In this document: positions 33,317-42,892 of the stretch, piece after piece
Numbering within the stretch: the stretch's first letter is position 1
Layout of the letters: each line of letters starts with the position of its first letter
Source: Sphingobacteriia bacterium 28-36-52
GTDB lineage: Bacteria > Bacteroidota > Bacteroidia > Chitinophagales > Chitinophagaceae
Length of the DNA: 64,000 bases
Assembly (NCBI GenBank): GCA_002281575.1
Contig: NCGN01000001.1
Location: forward strand, 248,001 to 312,000
Direction of reading: 5' to 3'
Notes under the pieces: generated by a model
Databases searched by the model: none
What the model saw: only the letters and a program-made list of their open reading frames with translations
Told to the model about the DNA's origin: nothing
Position numbers and translations under genes: made by a program

Positions 33317-34606
33317 ATGGTTCAAAAATTAATTGAACTGGCTTTGCGTAACCGGGTGATTATTCTGCTATTAGCGGGAGGATTATTTGCTTATGGAATT
33401 TACGCTGTGAAACAGAATCCGATTGATGCTATTCCAGATTTAAGTGAAAATCAGGTGATCGTATTTACTGAATGGATGGGGCGCAGTCCACAGGTTATAG
33501 AAGACCAGGTAACCTATCCATTGGTCAGCAACTTGCAGGGTATACCCAAAATCAAGAATATTCGGGGTTCATCCATGTTTGGGATGAGTTTTGTATATGT
33601 TATTTTCGAAGACAATGTTGATATATACTGGGCGAGAACCCGTGTACTCGAAAGACTCAACTTTGCACAACGTCTTCTGCCGCAAAATGTAACACCTACA
33701 CTGGGTCCTGATGGAACAGGCGTGGGACATATTTTCTGGTATCACCTTAATGCTCCTAAGATGGATCTGGGAGAACAAAGAGCACTTCAAGACTGGTACA
33801 TCAAATTTGCTTTACAAACAGTACCCGGTGTGGCAGAAGTCGCATCTTTTGGTGGTTTTGAAAAGCAATATCAATTAGTAGTTGATCCCATAAAGCTGCA
33901 GTATTACAACATTTCGTTGATGGATGTGATGAATAAAGTAAAAGCCAATAATAATGATGTAGGGGGACGCAAATTTGAAATGGCGGATATGGCTTACATT
34001 ATCAGGGGCTTAGGCTACATAAAGAATAAAAATGATATTGAAAATGTTGCACTTGCCAATTACAATGGTATACCTGTAAGAGTTAAGGACATTGGTTCTG
34101 TTCAAATGGGAGGTGATTTGCGTCTGGGAATTTTTGATATGGACGGCAAAGGAGAAGTGGTAGGTGGTATAGTGGTAATGCGATACAATGAAAATGCCAA
34201 TAAGGTCATTGAGTCTATAAAAGCTCGGATGAAGGAGGTTGAAAAGGGATTACCGGAAGGTGTAACGTTCCAAACTTCATATGACCGCAGTACACTGATT
34301 CAAGAAGCTATTGATTCAGTAAAAGGAACATTAGTTGAAGAAATGATTGTCGTCTCATTGGTAGTGCTCATATTTCTATTCCATTGGCGCAGTGCTGTGA
34401 TTATACTGATTCAGTTACCCATTTCAGTTGCAGCTGGGTTTATTTTCCTTGAAATGTTTGGTATTTCATCCAATATTATGTCATTGACGGGAATCGCGCT
34501 TGCTATTGGTGTAGTAGTTGATGATGGCATTGTAATGGTGGAAAATGCGTACAGACATATTAGCGAGGCACAGGCTAAAAAAATTAAATTATCCGACAAA
34601 TCGTAA
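33317..34606 (+). CDS. cusA: CusA-type RND metal efflux pump, N-terminal part of a split gene
   Basis: The 429-residue product covers TM1, the first periplasmic region and TM2-TM4 of a heavy-metal RND pump. The TM4 signature is VVVDDGIVMVENAYRHI. It ends at TAA 34604-34606, in the cytosolic loop between TM4 and TM5. The C-terminal part starts 2 bases later in another frame. Together they make about 1070 residues, the size of a whole pump. RND pumps of this class expel Cu/Ag from the periplasm; substrate is inferred from the neighbours. It is either a frameshift or a real split gene. Confidence 0.85.
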   Translation: MVQKLIELALRNRVIILLLAGGLFAYGIYAVKQNPIDAIPDLSENQVIVFTEWMGRSPQVIEDQVTYPLVSNLQGIPKIKNIRGSSMFGMSFVYVIFEDNVDIYWARTRVLERLNFAQRLLPQNVTPTLGPDGTGVGHIFWYHLNAPKMDLGEQRALQDWYIKFALQTVPGVAEVASFGGFEKQYQLVVDPIKLQYYNISLMDVMNKVKANNNDVGGRKFEMADMAYIIRGLGYIKNKNDIENVALANYNGIPVRVKDIGSVQMGGDLRLGIFDMDGKGEVVGGIVVMRYNENANKVIESIKARMKEVEKGLPEGVTFQTSYDRSTLIQEAIDSVKGTLVEEMIVVSLVVLIFLFHWRSAVIILIQLPISVAAGFIFLEMFGISSNIMSLTGIALAIGVVVDDGIVMVENAYRHISEAQAKKIKLSDKS

Positions 34607-34608
34607 AT

Positions 34609-36534
34609 ATGGCAAAGTGGTTCAAAAGAAATAAAGATCCCTTAACAATAGAGGAAAGAAATGAGATTATTGAAAGATCTTCAAAACAAGTTGGTCCCGG
34701 CGTATTTTATTCTACCATTATCGTAGTCGCTTCTTTTCTTCCTGTATTTCTGCTTACAGGTATGGAAGGAAAACTTTTTCATCCCCTAGCATGGACAAAG
34801 ACCTTTATCCTACTAATTGATGCGGTATTGGCTATAACATTAACTCCGGTTCTAATTTCCTTTTTTCTAAAAGGACGACTAAAACCAGAAGATTCAAATC
34901 CAATAACAAAAACACTGGAAAAAATTTATACACCCATTCTAAAATGGTGTTTAAAATGGAGAAAAACTACTATAGGGCTTAATATTCTGGCATTAGCTAT
35001 GGGAGTAATCATGATGACTCGTCTTGGTTCGGAATTTATGCCGCCATTGGATGAGGGATCATTGTTATTTATGCCGGTAACTCTTCCAGACGTATCCAAT
35101 TCTGAAGCAAAACGATTATTGCAGGTTCAGGATAAGCTGATTCGCTCTGTTCCCGAAGTTTCACATGTTCTGGGTAAAGCAGGAAGAGCCAATACAGCAA
35201 CAGATAATTCTCCGATAAGCATGATTGAAACCATCATTTTACTTAAACCTAAAAATGAATGGAGAGAAGGGCTAACCAAAGATGATATTATAAATGAGCT
35301 CAATTCAAAAATGCAAATTCCTGGGGTTACAAATGGATGGACACAGCCCATCATTAATCGTATTAACATGCTTTCAACTGGTATAAGAACCGATGTCGGG
35401 TTAAAAGTATATGGACAAAACCTGGACAGTATTTATGCATTTGCTCAAACTATTAAACGGCAGTTGGAGGGAATTGATGGAGTAAAGGATTTATATGTGG
35501 AGCCTATTACGGGCGGAAAATACATTGATATTGTAGTTAAACGTGATGAAATCGGTCGGTATGGACTGAGTGTTGATGATGTCAATACCGTAATTGAGAG
35601 TGCATTAGGAGGTATGAAACTTACTACCACTATTGAAGGCCGTCAGCGATTTTCCGTAAATGCCAGATACGGGCAAGATTTTCGAAATAATATTCAAGCA
35701 TTAAAGCGACTTCAGGTACAGACAATGGATTTTGGTCCTATACCATTAGAAGCTGTTGCAGACATTAAACTAAGTGACGGCCCACCGATGATTAATTCAG
35801 AAAATGCGATGCTTAGGGGTACAGTACTATTCAATGTTAGAGAAAGAGATTTAGGCAGTACAGTAAAAGAGGCACAAGAACGATTGAATCGAATGATCAC
35901 TAAACTTCCAAAAGGATACTTTCTAGAATGGAGCGGGCAGTGGGAAAATCAAATCAGGGCTAATCAAACTTTAAAAATGATCATGCCGATTGTACTCATT
36001 ATCATTTTCATGGTATTATATTTTACATATCATTCTTTTAAAGAAGCTGTTATCACCATGATAACCGTGCCATTTGCATTAATTGGCGGTGTTTTCATGG
36101 TCTATTTTTATGGCATTAATCTGTCTGTAGCTGTCGCTGTGGGCTTTATTGCTTTATTTGGAATGGCCATAGAAACGGCTATGTTGATGACGATCTATCT
36201 AAATGAAGCCATGAACAATATGGTTGCTCAACATGGTAATTCTAAATCAACATTAACACCCGCAATTATCCGAGACTATGTGATTGAAGGTTCCGCCAAA
36301 AGGTTGCGCCCTAAACTCATGACTGTTTCAGTTGGACTATTTGGGTTGATCCCTATTCTTTGGGCGACAGGAGTTGGTAGTGATATTATGCGACCCATCA
36401 CCATTCCATTGATTGGTGGTACAATCTCATCCACTATTTATGTGTTACTCATTACTCCTGTCATTTTTGAAATGATTAAAGAAAGAGAACTAAAACGTAA
36501 CGGTAAAATTGAATTAATCGATGTTAAAGAATAA
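34609..36534 (+). CDS. cusA: CusA-type RND metal efflux pump, C-terminal part of a split gene
   Basis: The 641-residue product begins in the TM4-TM5 loop and contains TM5 onward, the second periplasmic region and TM8-TM12, with FLLTGMEGKLFHPLAWTKT and the late TM motif FGMAIETAMLM. It completes the pump whose first part ends 2 bases upstream. The ATG 34609 lies close enough to the stop for coupled translation. If both parts are made, they could assemble in the membrane, since the break is in a loop. The last 14 bases overlap the start of the outer-membrane factor. Confidence 0.87.
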   Translation: MAKWFKRNKDPLTIEERNEIIERSSKQVGPGVFYSTIIVVASFLPVFLLTGMEGKLFHPLAWTKTFILLIDAVLAITLTPVLISFFLKGRLKPEDSNPITKTLEKIYTPILKWCLKWRKTTIGLNILALAMGVIMMTRLGSEFMPPLDEGSLLFMPVTLPDVSNSEAKRLLQVQDKLIRSVPEVSHVLGKAGRANTATDNSPISMIETIILLKPKNEWREGLTKDDIINELNSKMQIPGVTNGWTQPIINRINMLSTGIRTDVGLKVYGQNLDSIYAFAQTIKRQLEGIDGVKDLYVEPITGGKYIDIVVKRDEIGRYGLSVDDVNTVIESALGGMKLTTTIEGRQRFSVNARYGQDFRNNIQALKRLQVQTMDFGPIPLEAVADIKLSDGPPMINSENAMLRGTVLFNVRERDLGSTVKEAQERLNRMITKLPKGYFLEWSGQWENQIRANQTLKMIMPIVLIIIFMVLYFTYHSFKEAVITMITVPFALIGGVFMVYFYGINLSVAVAVGFIALFGMAIETAMLMTIYLNEAMNNMVAQHGNSKSTLTPAIIRDYVIEGSAKRLRPKLMTVSVGLFGLIPILWATGVGSDIMRPITIPLIGGTISSTIYVLLITPVIFEMIKERELKRNGKIELIDVKE

Positions 36535-37774
36535 ATTAATACTGACCTTCTTTGGTTTGACAGGTTTTGTATATGGCAATGGGCAAATCCTGAAGCTGGA
36601 TACAATCATTGATAGCATTAAAACAAAGCATCCTGTAGTGAAGATGTATGATCATGAAATCCGTTCTATGGATGAAGCGGCAAAAGGTGCAAGAAGCTGG
36701 ATGCCTCCTCAAATTGGCATTGGTCAATTTATGACACCATATGATGTTCGACTTTGGCATAGGGAGGGCGATATGCCTGGTATGGGATCTGTGATGATTT
36801 CTGGTGAGCAAATGCTTCCGAATAGAAAAAAATTAGATGCAGATGAGAGGTACATGAAAGCTATGTCGTCAGTTGAGAAAGAAAAAAAGAATGCAACACT
36901 GAATGAATTAGTGAATGATGCTAAACAGTTCTATTATGATTGGATTATCCTGAAAAAGAAATTATTGATCCTGGAAGAGAATGAAAAGATATTGGACTTC
37001 ATGATCAAAAATGCAGAAATACGTTATAAAAACGGTCTTGAAAAGATAAGTGCCTATTATAAAGCAAAAGCTGCTTTAGGAGAAGTGAAAAATATGCAAT
37101 TAATGTTTGAAAGCGACATTAAAGAAAAACGTATTCGCATCAATTCGCTTATGGGTAGAAATGCCATGACAGATTTCGATATTGATACCACTTACTTCTT
37201 GAATAGTTATGAAGCTCTTGTTTTTGATAGCACTCTTTTTTATACTAACCGTAGTGACCTAAAATCATTGGATAGAGAGATTGATCTTACTGTTCTAAAA
37301 CAGGAAACAGAGCGTACTGCCCTTAAACCTCAATTTGGTATTCGTTATGATAATATGATTGGATTTGGAGGACAGCCATTACAGTATACTATTATGGGGA
37401 TGGTTCGTATTCCGATGGCTAAATGGTCTTCTAAAATGAATAAAGCCAATATTGAAAGCTTAAAATGGAAAAGTAATGCCATTCAGTCACAGAAAGAAAT
37501 GATGGTGAATGAATACAGTGGGATGGCTTATGGTATGCGTAACGAACTGGGGTTAAAGAAAAAGCAATTAAAACTTTTTGAAAGTCAGATAATCCCTGCA
37601 TTGCGTAATAATTACAGGACAATGCAACTCGGTTATGAGCAGAATACAGAAGAGTTATTCATGTTATATGATGCATGGGAAATTCTAAACATGAAACAGT
37701 TAGAATTATTAGAGTTACTAAGTCAGGCATTGAAACTTCAGGTGACAATTGAAAGAATTATTGAAAAAAACTAA
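36521..37774 (+). CDS. TolC-family outer-membrane efflux factor (CusC-like)
   Basis: The 417-residue protein has a signal peptide (about 1-20) and the long helical hairpins of the TolC family. A Met/Pro-rich segment, FMTPYDVRLWHREGDMPGMG (about 69-88), is a special feature of metal-efflux members. The partner is the pump and adaptors around it. It overlaps the end of the CusA C-terminal part by 14 bases. No N-terminal lipid Cys is seen, unlike many CusC proteins. Confidence 0.85.
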   Translation: MLKNKLILTFFGLTGFVYGNGQILKLDTIIDSIKTKHPVVKMYDHEIRSMDEAAKGARSWMPPQIGIGQFMTPYDVRLWHREGDMPGMGSVMISGEQMLPNRKKLDADERYMKAMSSVEKEKKNATLNELVNDAKQFYYDWIILKKKLLILEENEKILDFMIKNAEIRYKNGLEKISAYYKAKAALGEVKNMQLMFESDIKEKRIRINSLMGRNAMTDFDIDTTYFLNSYEALVFDSTLFYTNRSDLKSLDREIDLTVLKQETERTALKPQFGIRYDNMIGFGGQPLQYTIMGMVRIPMAKWSSKMNKANIESLKWKSNAIQSQKEMMVNEYSGMAYGMRNELGLKKKQLKLFESQIIPALRNNYRTMQLGYEQNTEELFMLYDAWEILNMKQLELLELLSQALKLQVTIERIIEKN

Positions 37775-37784
37775 ACCAATCTGA

Positions 37785-39287
37785 ATGCAAAGAAGAAAAT
37801 TCATACAACTGTCTGGGATTAGTACCGGTAGCCTAATAACAAGTGGATCTTTAGCTGGATTTTTTATGGCTGGTTCAGGGTGCAGAAAAGAACATCACAA
37901 CGGGCTAATGACAAAACCTGTTATGGTTACTGAGAATGATTTTTCACAAATGCTTACCAACCCATTACAGTCTGGTGCCAATCAGACACTCACAGCACAA
38001 ACTACAACTGTAAATATTAGGGGGGCTAATATTCCTGTCTTGGGCTATCAACCTAATGGGATGCTTGGTCCGTCATTCAGGGTAAACAGGGGAGATGTTG
38101 TAAATATTTTGCTCCAGAATAATTTATCTGAACATACCAATATTCACTGGCATGGTTTAAAAGTACCTGCATTAATGGATGGACACCCAGATCAATTAGC
38201 AAATGCAGGTGGTACTTTCCGCTATCAGTTTACTGTGAATCAGAGAGCCGGATTGACATGGTATCATCCACACCCTCATTTTAAGACAGGTAAACAGGTA
38301 TTTCAGGGCTTAGCAGGCTTGTTTATTATTAATGATCTGGAAGAAACAACTTTAAATCTACCATCGGGTCGTTTTGAGATTCCATTGGTTATACAAGATA
38401 AACGATTAACCAATCAGGGGATAACATATAATCCTACTGCAGAAGAAGTTATGTCGGGCTATATGGGTGAGTCTGTATTGGTAAACGGTATTTATTCACC
38501 TTATACTGAAGTATCAACCCGTTATTACAGACTTCGTATTTTGAATGGCTCAAACGCACGTTTGTATAATCTCGCATTCAGTAATAATGCCGATATGATA
38601 ATTATTGGTAATGATGGTGGTTTATTGAAAAATCCTGTAACAGTAAAGGAGATTTTATTGGCTCCAGGCGAAAGGCTGGATGTTTTAGTAAGTTTTAATG
38701 GTTTGTCTATCGGTACAGAGCTATTCTTACTAAGTAAAGAATTTGCTAACGCTGGAGATGCGCAAGGGAAGCAGTCATTTAAGATCATGAAGTTTAAAGT
38801 TACTGCTACTGTCACAGATTCTTTCACTGTACCCACAAAACTTTCAATGATCGATAGTTTGCCAGCCTCTTCATCAGTCAGGAGCAGAACATTTGATATA
38901 TCTAATCCGATGGAACATCATGGATATCCTATGAATGATGGTATGAGGATGCGTCATCGCATTAATAGTAAGCTTTTTGATAGCAGTCGCATTGATGAAA
39001 GCATTAAATCCAATACGAATGAGATATGGGTCTTCGATAATAGTAAAGGAGATGAGCCTCATCCTATGCATTTACACGGAGTTTTTTTCCAGGTACTTCA
39101 AAGAACAGGTGGCAGGGGGAGTCTGATAGCATCTGAAACCGGCTGGAAGGACACAGTACTGGTAATGCCTGGGGAGACGGTTCAAATAATCATTCCGTTC
39201 GAAAGTAATTTAGGAAAATTTGTTTTCCATTGCCATAATCTTGAACATGAAGATGATGGCATGATGTTACAATATGAATTGATATAA
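37785..39287 (+). CDS. Multicopper oxidase (periplasmic, CueO/CopA-like)
   Basis: The 500-residue protein has a twin-arginine signal (RRKFIQ) and a possible lipobox ending at Cys33. The four copper-binding motifs are present: HWHG at 121-124, HPHPH at 161-165, HPMHLHG and HCHNLEHEDDGMM near the C-terminus. It probably oxidises toxic Cu(I) to Cu(II) in the periplasm. It sits inside the cus-type operon, 10 bases after the outer-membrane factor. A second multicopper oxidase of a different design lies near 60.7 kb. Confidence 0.92.
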   Translation: MQRRKFIQLSGISTGSLITSGSLAGFFMAGSGCRKEHHNGLMTKPVMVTENDFSQMLTNPLQSGANQTLTAQTTTVNIRGANIPVLGYQPNGMLGPSFRVNRGDVVNILLQNNLSEHTNIHWHGLKVPALMDGHPDQLANAGGTFRYQFTVNQRAGLTWYHPHPHFKTGKQVFQGLAGLFIINDLEETTLNLPSGRFEIPLVIQDKRLTNQGITYNPTAEEVMSGYMGESVLVNGIYSPYTEVSTRYYRLRILNGSNARLYNLAFSNNADMIIIGNDGGLLKNPVTVKEILLAPGERLDVLVSFNGLSIGTELFLLSKEFANAGDAQGKQSFKIMKFKVTATVTDSFTVPTKLSMIDSLPASSSVRSRTFDISNPMEHHGYPMNDGMRMRHRINSKLFDSSRIDESIKSNTNEIWVFDNSKGDEPHPMHLHGVFFQVLQRTGGRGSLIASETGWKDTVLVMPGETVQIIIPFESNLGKFVFHCHNLEHEDDGMMLQYELI

Positions 39288-39296
39288 GCTGTATAT

Positions 39297-40652
39297 ATGA
39301 TGAAGAAATTATTTTTTATACAAGTTCTGGTATTCTTTTTGGTTGCCTGTGAAAATAAAAATACACATAGTGATCACCAAGCTGTTTCTAAGGAAACGTA
39401 TACCTGTCCTATGCCAGAGGATTCTATATTTAGTGATAAACCTGGTACATGTATCAAGTGTGGAATGGATTTGGTAAAAATGGAGGAAAATCATCAGCCA
39501 GAGAAAAATGCTACCTATACCTGCCCCATGCACCCTTCGGTCATTAAAGATCAACCGGGAGCTTGCCCTATTTGCGGGATGGATTTAATTAAAAAAGAAA
39601 ACAATAATAAAAAAGACGAAAATATTGAATTGAATGCTCTACTCCAACCAACCAATGAACTGGTAATATCGTCTATTCCTGTTATTGGTCTTGAGTTCAG
39701 CAGTGAGCAAATAGAACTAAACGCATTAGGTAATATCGCCTACGATACAAGAATGATCGGGGGAATTTCTGCCAAGGTGTCGGGAAGAATCGAAAAACTT
39801 TATGTACGCTATAAATACCAGAAAGTTACTAACGGACAGCGTATCATGGATATTTATAGTCCTGAATTACTCACTGCACAGCAGAATCTTTTGTTTCTCT
39901 TAAAGAATGATCCTGAAAATTCGACTTTATTAGAAGCGGCAAAAGAAAAACTTTTATTACTCGGAATGAGCAATAAACAGGTAATGGAGTTGATTCAATT
40001 GGGTAAACCCTTATTCACGATTTCGGTTATCAGTAATTACAGTGGGCATATTCATGAAACCATTAATGTTGATAAAATGAACATAGTAAATGATAATATG
40101 GGAAAAATTTCTCAACAAACCGAAGCGCTCGCATTAAAAGAAGGGATGTATGTACAGAAAGGTCAGTCAGTGTTTACAGTCTTTAATCCCGATAAAGCAT
40201 GGGCGATATTAAATATATATGGCGAAAATCAATCCTTTGTAAAAAAAGGTAATGCTGTAAGGATTATTCCTGAAACAGCTAGGCAGAAAGACTTTAAAGC
40301 TACCATTGATTTCGTTGAGCCATTTTATCGCAAAGAAAGTAAGACCCAGACTGTAAGAGTTGGCTTCAATAATAGCAGTTTAAGAATACCTATTGGTAGT
40401 CAGGTTCAGGCAGTAATCTTTGGAAATACTATAAAAGGTTATTGGTTACCCAAAGACGCAGTGCTCTCATTAGGATTAGAAAAAGTGGTTTTCCAAAAAA
40501 CAGCCGAGGGCTTTAGAGCAAAGAAAGTAATTACAGGGGTTGTTCTGGAGAAACAGATACAGATACTCAAAGGATTGACAATGAAAGATTCAGTTGCAGC
40601 AAATGCTCAATTTCTTATGGACAGTGAAAGTTTTATAAAAATAAAAAACTAA
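39297..40652 (+). CDS. RND membrane-fusion adaptor with two HMBD domains
   Basis: The 451-residue protein has a lipoprotein signal (lipobox Cys18). Two HMBD motifs follow: a variant at about 36-60 (YTCPMPEDSIFSDKPGTC) and a standard one at about 75-98. The rest is an adaptor: barrel-sandwich and helical hairpin (SGRIEKLYVRYKYQKVTNGQ, then TAQQNLLFLLK). It bridges the pump and the outer-membrane factor and can deliver copper to the pump. Another adaptor follows 2 bases later, so this operon has two. Confidence 0.87.
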   Translation: MMKKLFFIQVLVFFLVACENKNTHSDHQAVSKETYTCPMPEDSIFSDKPGTCIKCGMDLVKMEENHQPEKNATYTCPMHPSVIKDQPGACPICGMDLIKKENNNKKDENIELNALLQPTNELVISSIPVIGLEFSSEQIELNALGNIAYDTRMIGGISAKVSGRIEKLYVRYKYQKVTNGQRIMDIYSPELLTAQQNLLFLLKNDPENSTLLEAAKEKLLLLGMSNKQVMELIQLGKPLFTISVISNYSGHIHETINVDKMNIVNDNMGKISQQTEALALKEGMYVQKGQSVFTVFNPDKAWAILNIYGENQSFVKKGNAVRIIPETARQKDFKATIDFVEPFYRKESKTQTVRVGFNNSSLRIPIGSQVQAVIFGNTIKGYWLPKDAVLSLGLEKVVFQKTAEGFRAKKVITGVVLEKQIQILKGLTMKDSVAANAQFLMDSESFIKIKN

Positions 40653-40654
40653 GT

Positions 40655-41851
40655 ATGCGGTATATCATCTTTATACTAGTATTCATAATACTCGTTTCGT
40701 CTTGCAAGAATACAATAAAGGAACCTATCGATCCTGATACATATTATACCTGTTCAATGGATCCTCAGGTTGTTGAGTATAAACCTGGTAAATGTCCTAT
40801 TTGTAAAATGGACTTAACACCAGTAAAAAAAAGAAAGGGAGAAAGTCAAGATGAGCTGGAACTGAGTGAACAGCAGATTCAATTAGGGAACATTTTAGTG
40901 GATACTATCCGAAATGGGACAATTAATGATCAGTTAATTTTAACTGCTTCATTGAATTTTGATCAATCGAAGCTATATGCTGTTAGTTCCAGGGTTATGG
41001 GAAGAGTTGAAAAACTTTATTTCAAGAACCTTGGTGAATACGTCAAAAAAGGGTCGCCACTTTATGAAATGTACAGTGAAGATTTGAATAATGCAAAACA
41101 GGAATACCTACTTGCAATAGATAAGAAAAATGCTTTTTCAAGTCAGGCCATTATTGATTTTGATCAATTAATTCAGGGTGCGAAAAATAAATTACTTCTT
41201 TGGGGCTTGACCGAAATGCAACTTAGTGAGCTGGCCAATACCAGGAAAGCAAGCCCGATAACTACCTACTATAGCACTGCGGGCGGCTATATTACCCAGC
41301 TTGATATCCGGGAAGGCGATTATGTAATGGAAGGTGGTACAATTGTAAAACTTGCGGATCTTTCAACATTATGGGTAGAGGCACAGGTATATAGCTCGCA
41401 ATTAGCTGATCTGCAGGAGAACAGTATGGTTACTGTTCAACTTCCGGATTTTAATAATAAGGAAATAAAAGGGAAACTTGAATTTGTAAATCCTGAAATC
41501 AATCAGGCTACAAGAATTAATCTTGTGCGCATTCCTATTCCGAATCCCGGTAATTATTTGAAGCCTGGTATGTCGGCTTATGTATTGTTAAAAAGTCCTA
41601 GAAGAAAGTCCCTTAGTTTACCTATTGATGCAGTAATAAGAGACGGCAAAGGGGCAACTGTATGGGTACAGACTGGTAAGAATACATTTAAAAATTTAAT
41701 GGTACAGACGGGGTTGGAGAGTGATGATCGTATAGAAATAATATCCGGTTTGAGCGAAGGGGATATTGTTGTATTGAAAGGGGCTTATTTGCTTCACAGC
41801 GAATATATTTTCAAGAAAGGAGCCAATCCGATGGAGGGAATGAAAATGTAA
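40655..41851 (+). CDS. Second RND membrane-fusion adaptor, one HMBD (CusB-like)
   Basis: The 398-residue lipoprotein (lipobox Cys17 in LVSSC) has one HMBD motif at about 33-57 (CSMDPQVVEYKPGKCPICKM), in which the normal His is replaced by Asp. Barrel-sandwich and beta-barrel domains follow (SSRVMGRVEKLYFKN, VMEGGTIVKLADLSTLW). It starts 2 bases after the first adaptor, which suggests co-translation. The two adaptors could pair in the fusion complex, as in two-adaptor RND pumps (inference). Confidence 0.87.
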   Translation: MRYIIFILVFIILVSSCKNTIKEPIDPDTYYTCSMDPQVVEYKPGKCPICKMDLTPVKKRKGESQDELELSEQQIQLGNILVDTIRNGTINDQLILTASLNFDQSKLYAVSSRVMGRVEKLYFKNLGEYVKKGSPLYEMYSEDLNNAKQEYLLAIDKKNAFSSQAIIDFDQLIQGAKNKLLLWGLTEMQLSELANTRKASPITTYYSTAGGYITQLDIREGDYVMEGGTIVKLADLSTLWVEAQVYSSQLADLQENSMVTVQLPDFNNKEIKGKLEFVNPEINQATRINLVRIPIPNPGNYLKPGMSAYVLLKSPRRKSLSLPIDAVIRDGKGATVWVQTGKNTFKNLMVQTGLESDDRIEIISGLSEGDIVVLKGAYLLHSEYIFKKGANPMEGMKM

Positions 41852-42218
41852 AGCTGATATTTTTTTAAAAAGCAATAGCAACCTTTCTTTTAATTTATCC
41901 GTACCAAATGATGGCGATTTGCAAAAGATATACGTATCAAAATAAGTATTAAATATCGTATATGCGAAATAGAGATGATTCCTTCTTTTCATGTAAAATA
42001 CGTTTAGCCGCTAAACGATATCAAGTGCCTAACTGTCTTCCTAATTGGCCTAAATTTGAATGCTTGCTTAATACTAAAATGCCATTAAGAAAAATCAATT
42101 ATGCGAAGTCTATTAATAAAAATCCTCCCTCTTTCGATATTTCATCAAACGAACTCTAATAAATGTTCAATTGGGCTATAATAATCTAAATATTCAAACA
42201 GATTTATATACAATTCAT

Positions 42219-42350
42219 ATGCAGAAGCTATCTTTATGCTTGGCTTTCTTAACCGGGGTCAATCCAATTTTTACCAATACCGTTACCTTTGTAGTAATGA
42301 CGGTAAGCATTGTTGTAGCTTTATTAAGCGTTCTTAACAAACGAAAATAA
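42219..42350 (+). CDS. Candidate 43-residue membrane microprotein
   Basis: ATG 42219 opens a frame with a signal-like N-terminus and one strong hydrophobic helix (TVTFVVMTVSIVVALLSVLN), then a positive end (NKRK). The charge layout fits a single-pass membrane protein. There is no homology call and the start context is weak. It might be a pump subunit of the KdpF/CydX size class, but this is a guess. Confidence 0.4.
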   Translation: MQKLSLCLAFLTGVNPIFTNTVTFVVMTVSIVVALLSVLNKRK

Positions 42351-42385
42351 AATCTGCCTACCTTGGTGCTGTATTTAATTTACCC

Positions 42386-42460
42386 ATGAGTACCATTACC
42401 ATTCTTGCGGATTTATTAATGATTTACATGAGTGTACTAATGTTACTAACTATGTTATAA
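42386..42460 (+). CDS. Candidate 24-residue membrane microprotein
   Basis: A very short hydrophobic frame (MSTITILADLLMIYMSVLML). Its stop TAA shares its last A with the ATG of the next tiny ORF (TAATG). Such an overlap favours, but does not prove, real coupled translation. Confidence 0.3.
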   Translation: MSTITILADLLMIYMSVLMLLTML

Positions 42461-42543
42461 TGGCAACTGTAAAATCAATATGGCAATTTTTCTGGAAAAT
42501 CTTTAAGGCGCTCTTTGTAAGGAAAAAGGATTGCTGTAAATGA
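42460..42543 (+). CDS. Candidate 27-residue amphipathic microprotein ending in Cys-Cys-Lys
   Basis: The frame starts in a TAATG overlap with the previous one. It reads as an aromatic amphipathic helix (IWQFFWKIFKALF) followed by RKKDCCK. A Cys pair next to a metal-pump operon could bind copper, but this is inference. Confidence 0.3.
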   Translation: MATVKSIWQFFWKIFKALFVRKKDCCK

Positions 42544-42892
42544 TATATTTTACTGTTAAAAACTACCGATGAAAAGCAAGCTCTCCCCAATCATCGTTCA
42601 ATACAAGAGAAATGAACAATCTGTTCACAACATATGATTCATTAATATTGAAGAACGGTTAAAATTATTTCGTCCTAACTTAGTTCTAAAAAATATAACA
42701 ATACGCCAAGTAAACAATTGAAGAGATAAAATGAATAATAATACTAACGGCAAATAATTGTATAACTCAAGCACAATAACTATTTGCTTATGGAATATTC
42801 ACAGCTTGACTAGTATTCAATTTTAATAGAGTAACTGGTTTCAAAACATTCGTTTAAGCTAACACATCTTTTCATGATAAAATTTAGCAGGC

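Larger units (their letters stand above)
41852..42892. other. About 1 kb without a normal-size gene, holding three tiny ORFs
   Basis: No known gene family is present. Visible items are a small palindrome CGTTTAG-CCG-CTAAACG (42001-42017), three tiny membrane-type ORFs (listed separately) and an AT-rich region (42544-42892) ahead of the AraC gene that should hold its promoter. Nothing marks an RNA gene. Confidence 0.5.

Noticed and set aside
41962..42159. 65-residue frame
   Set aside because: Unusual composition, no motif and no operon context; likely random.
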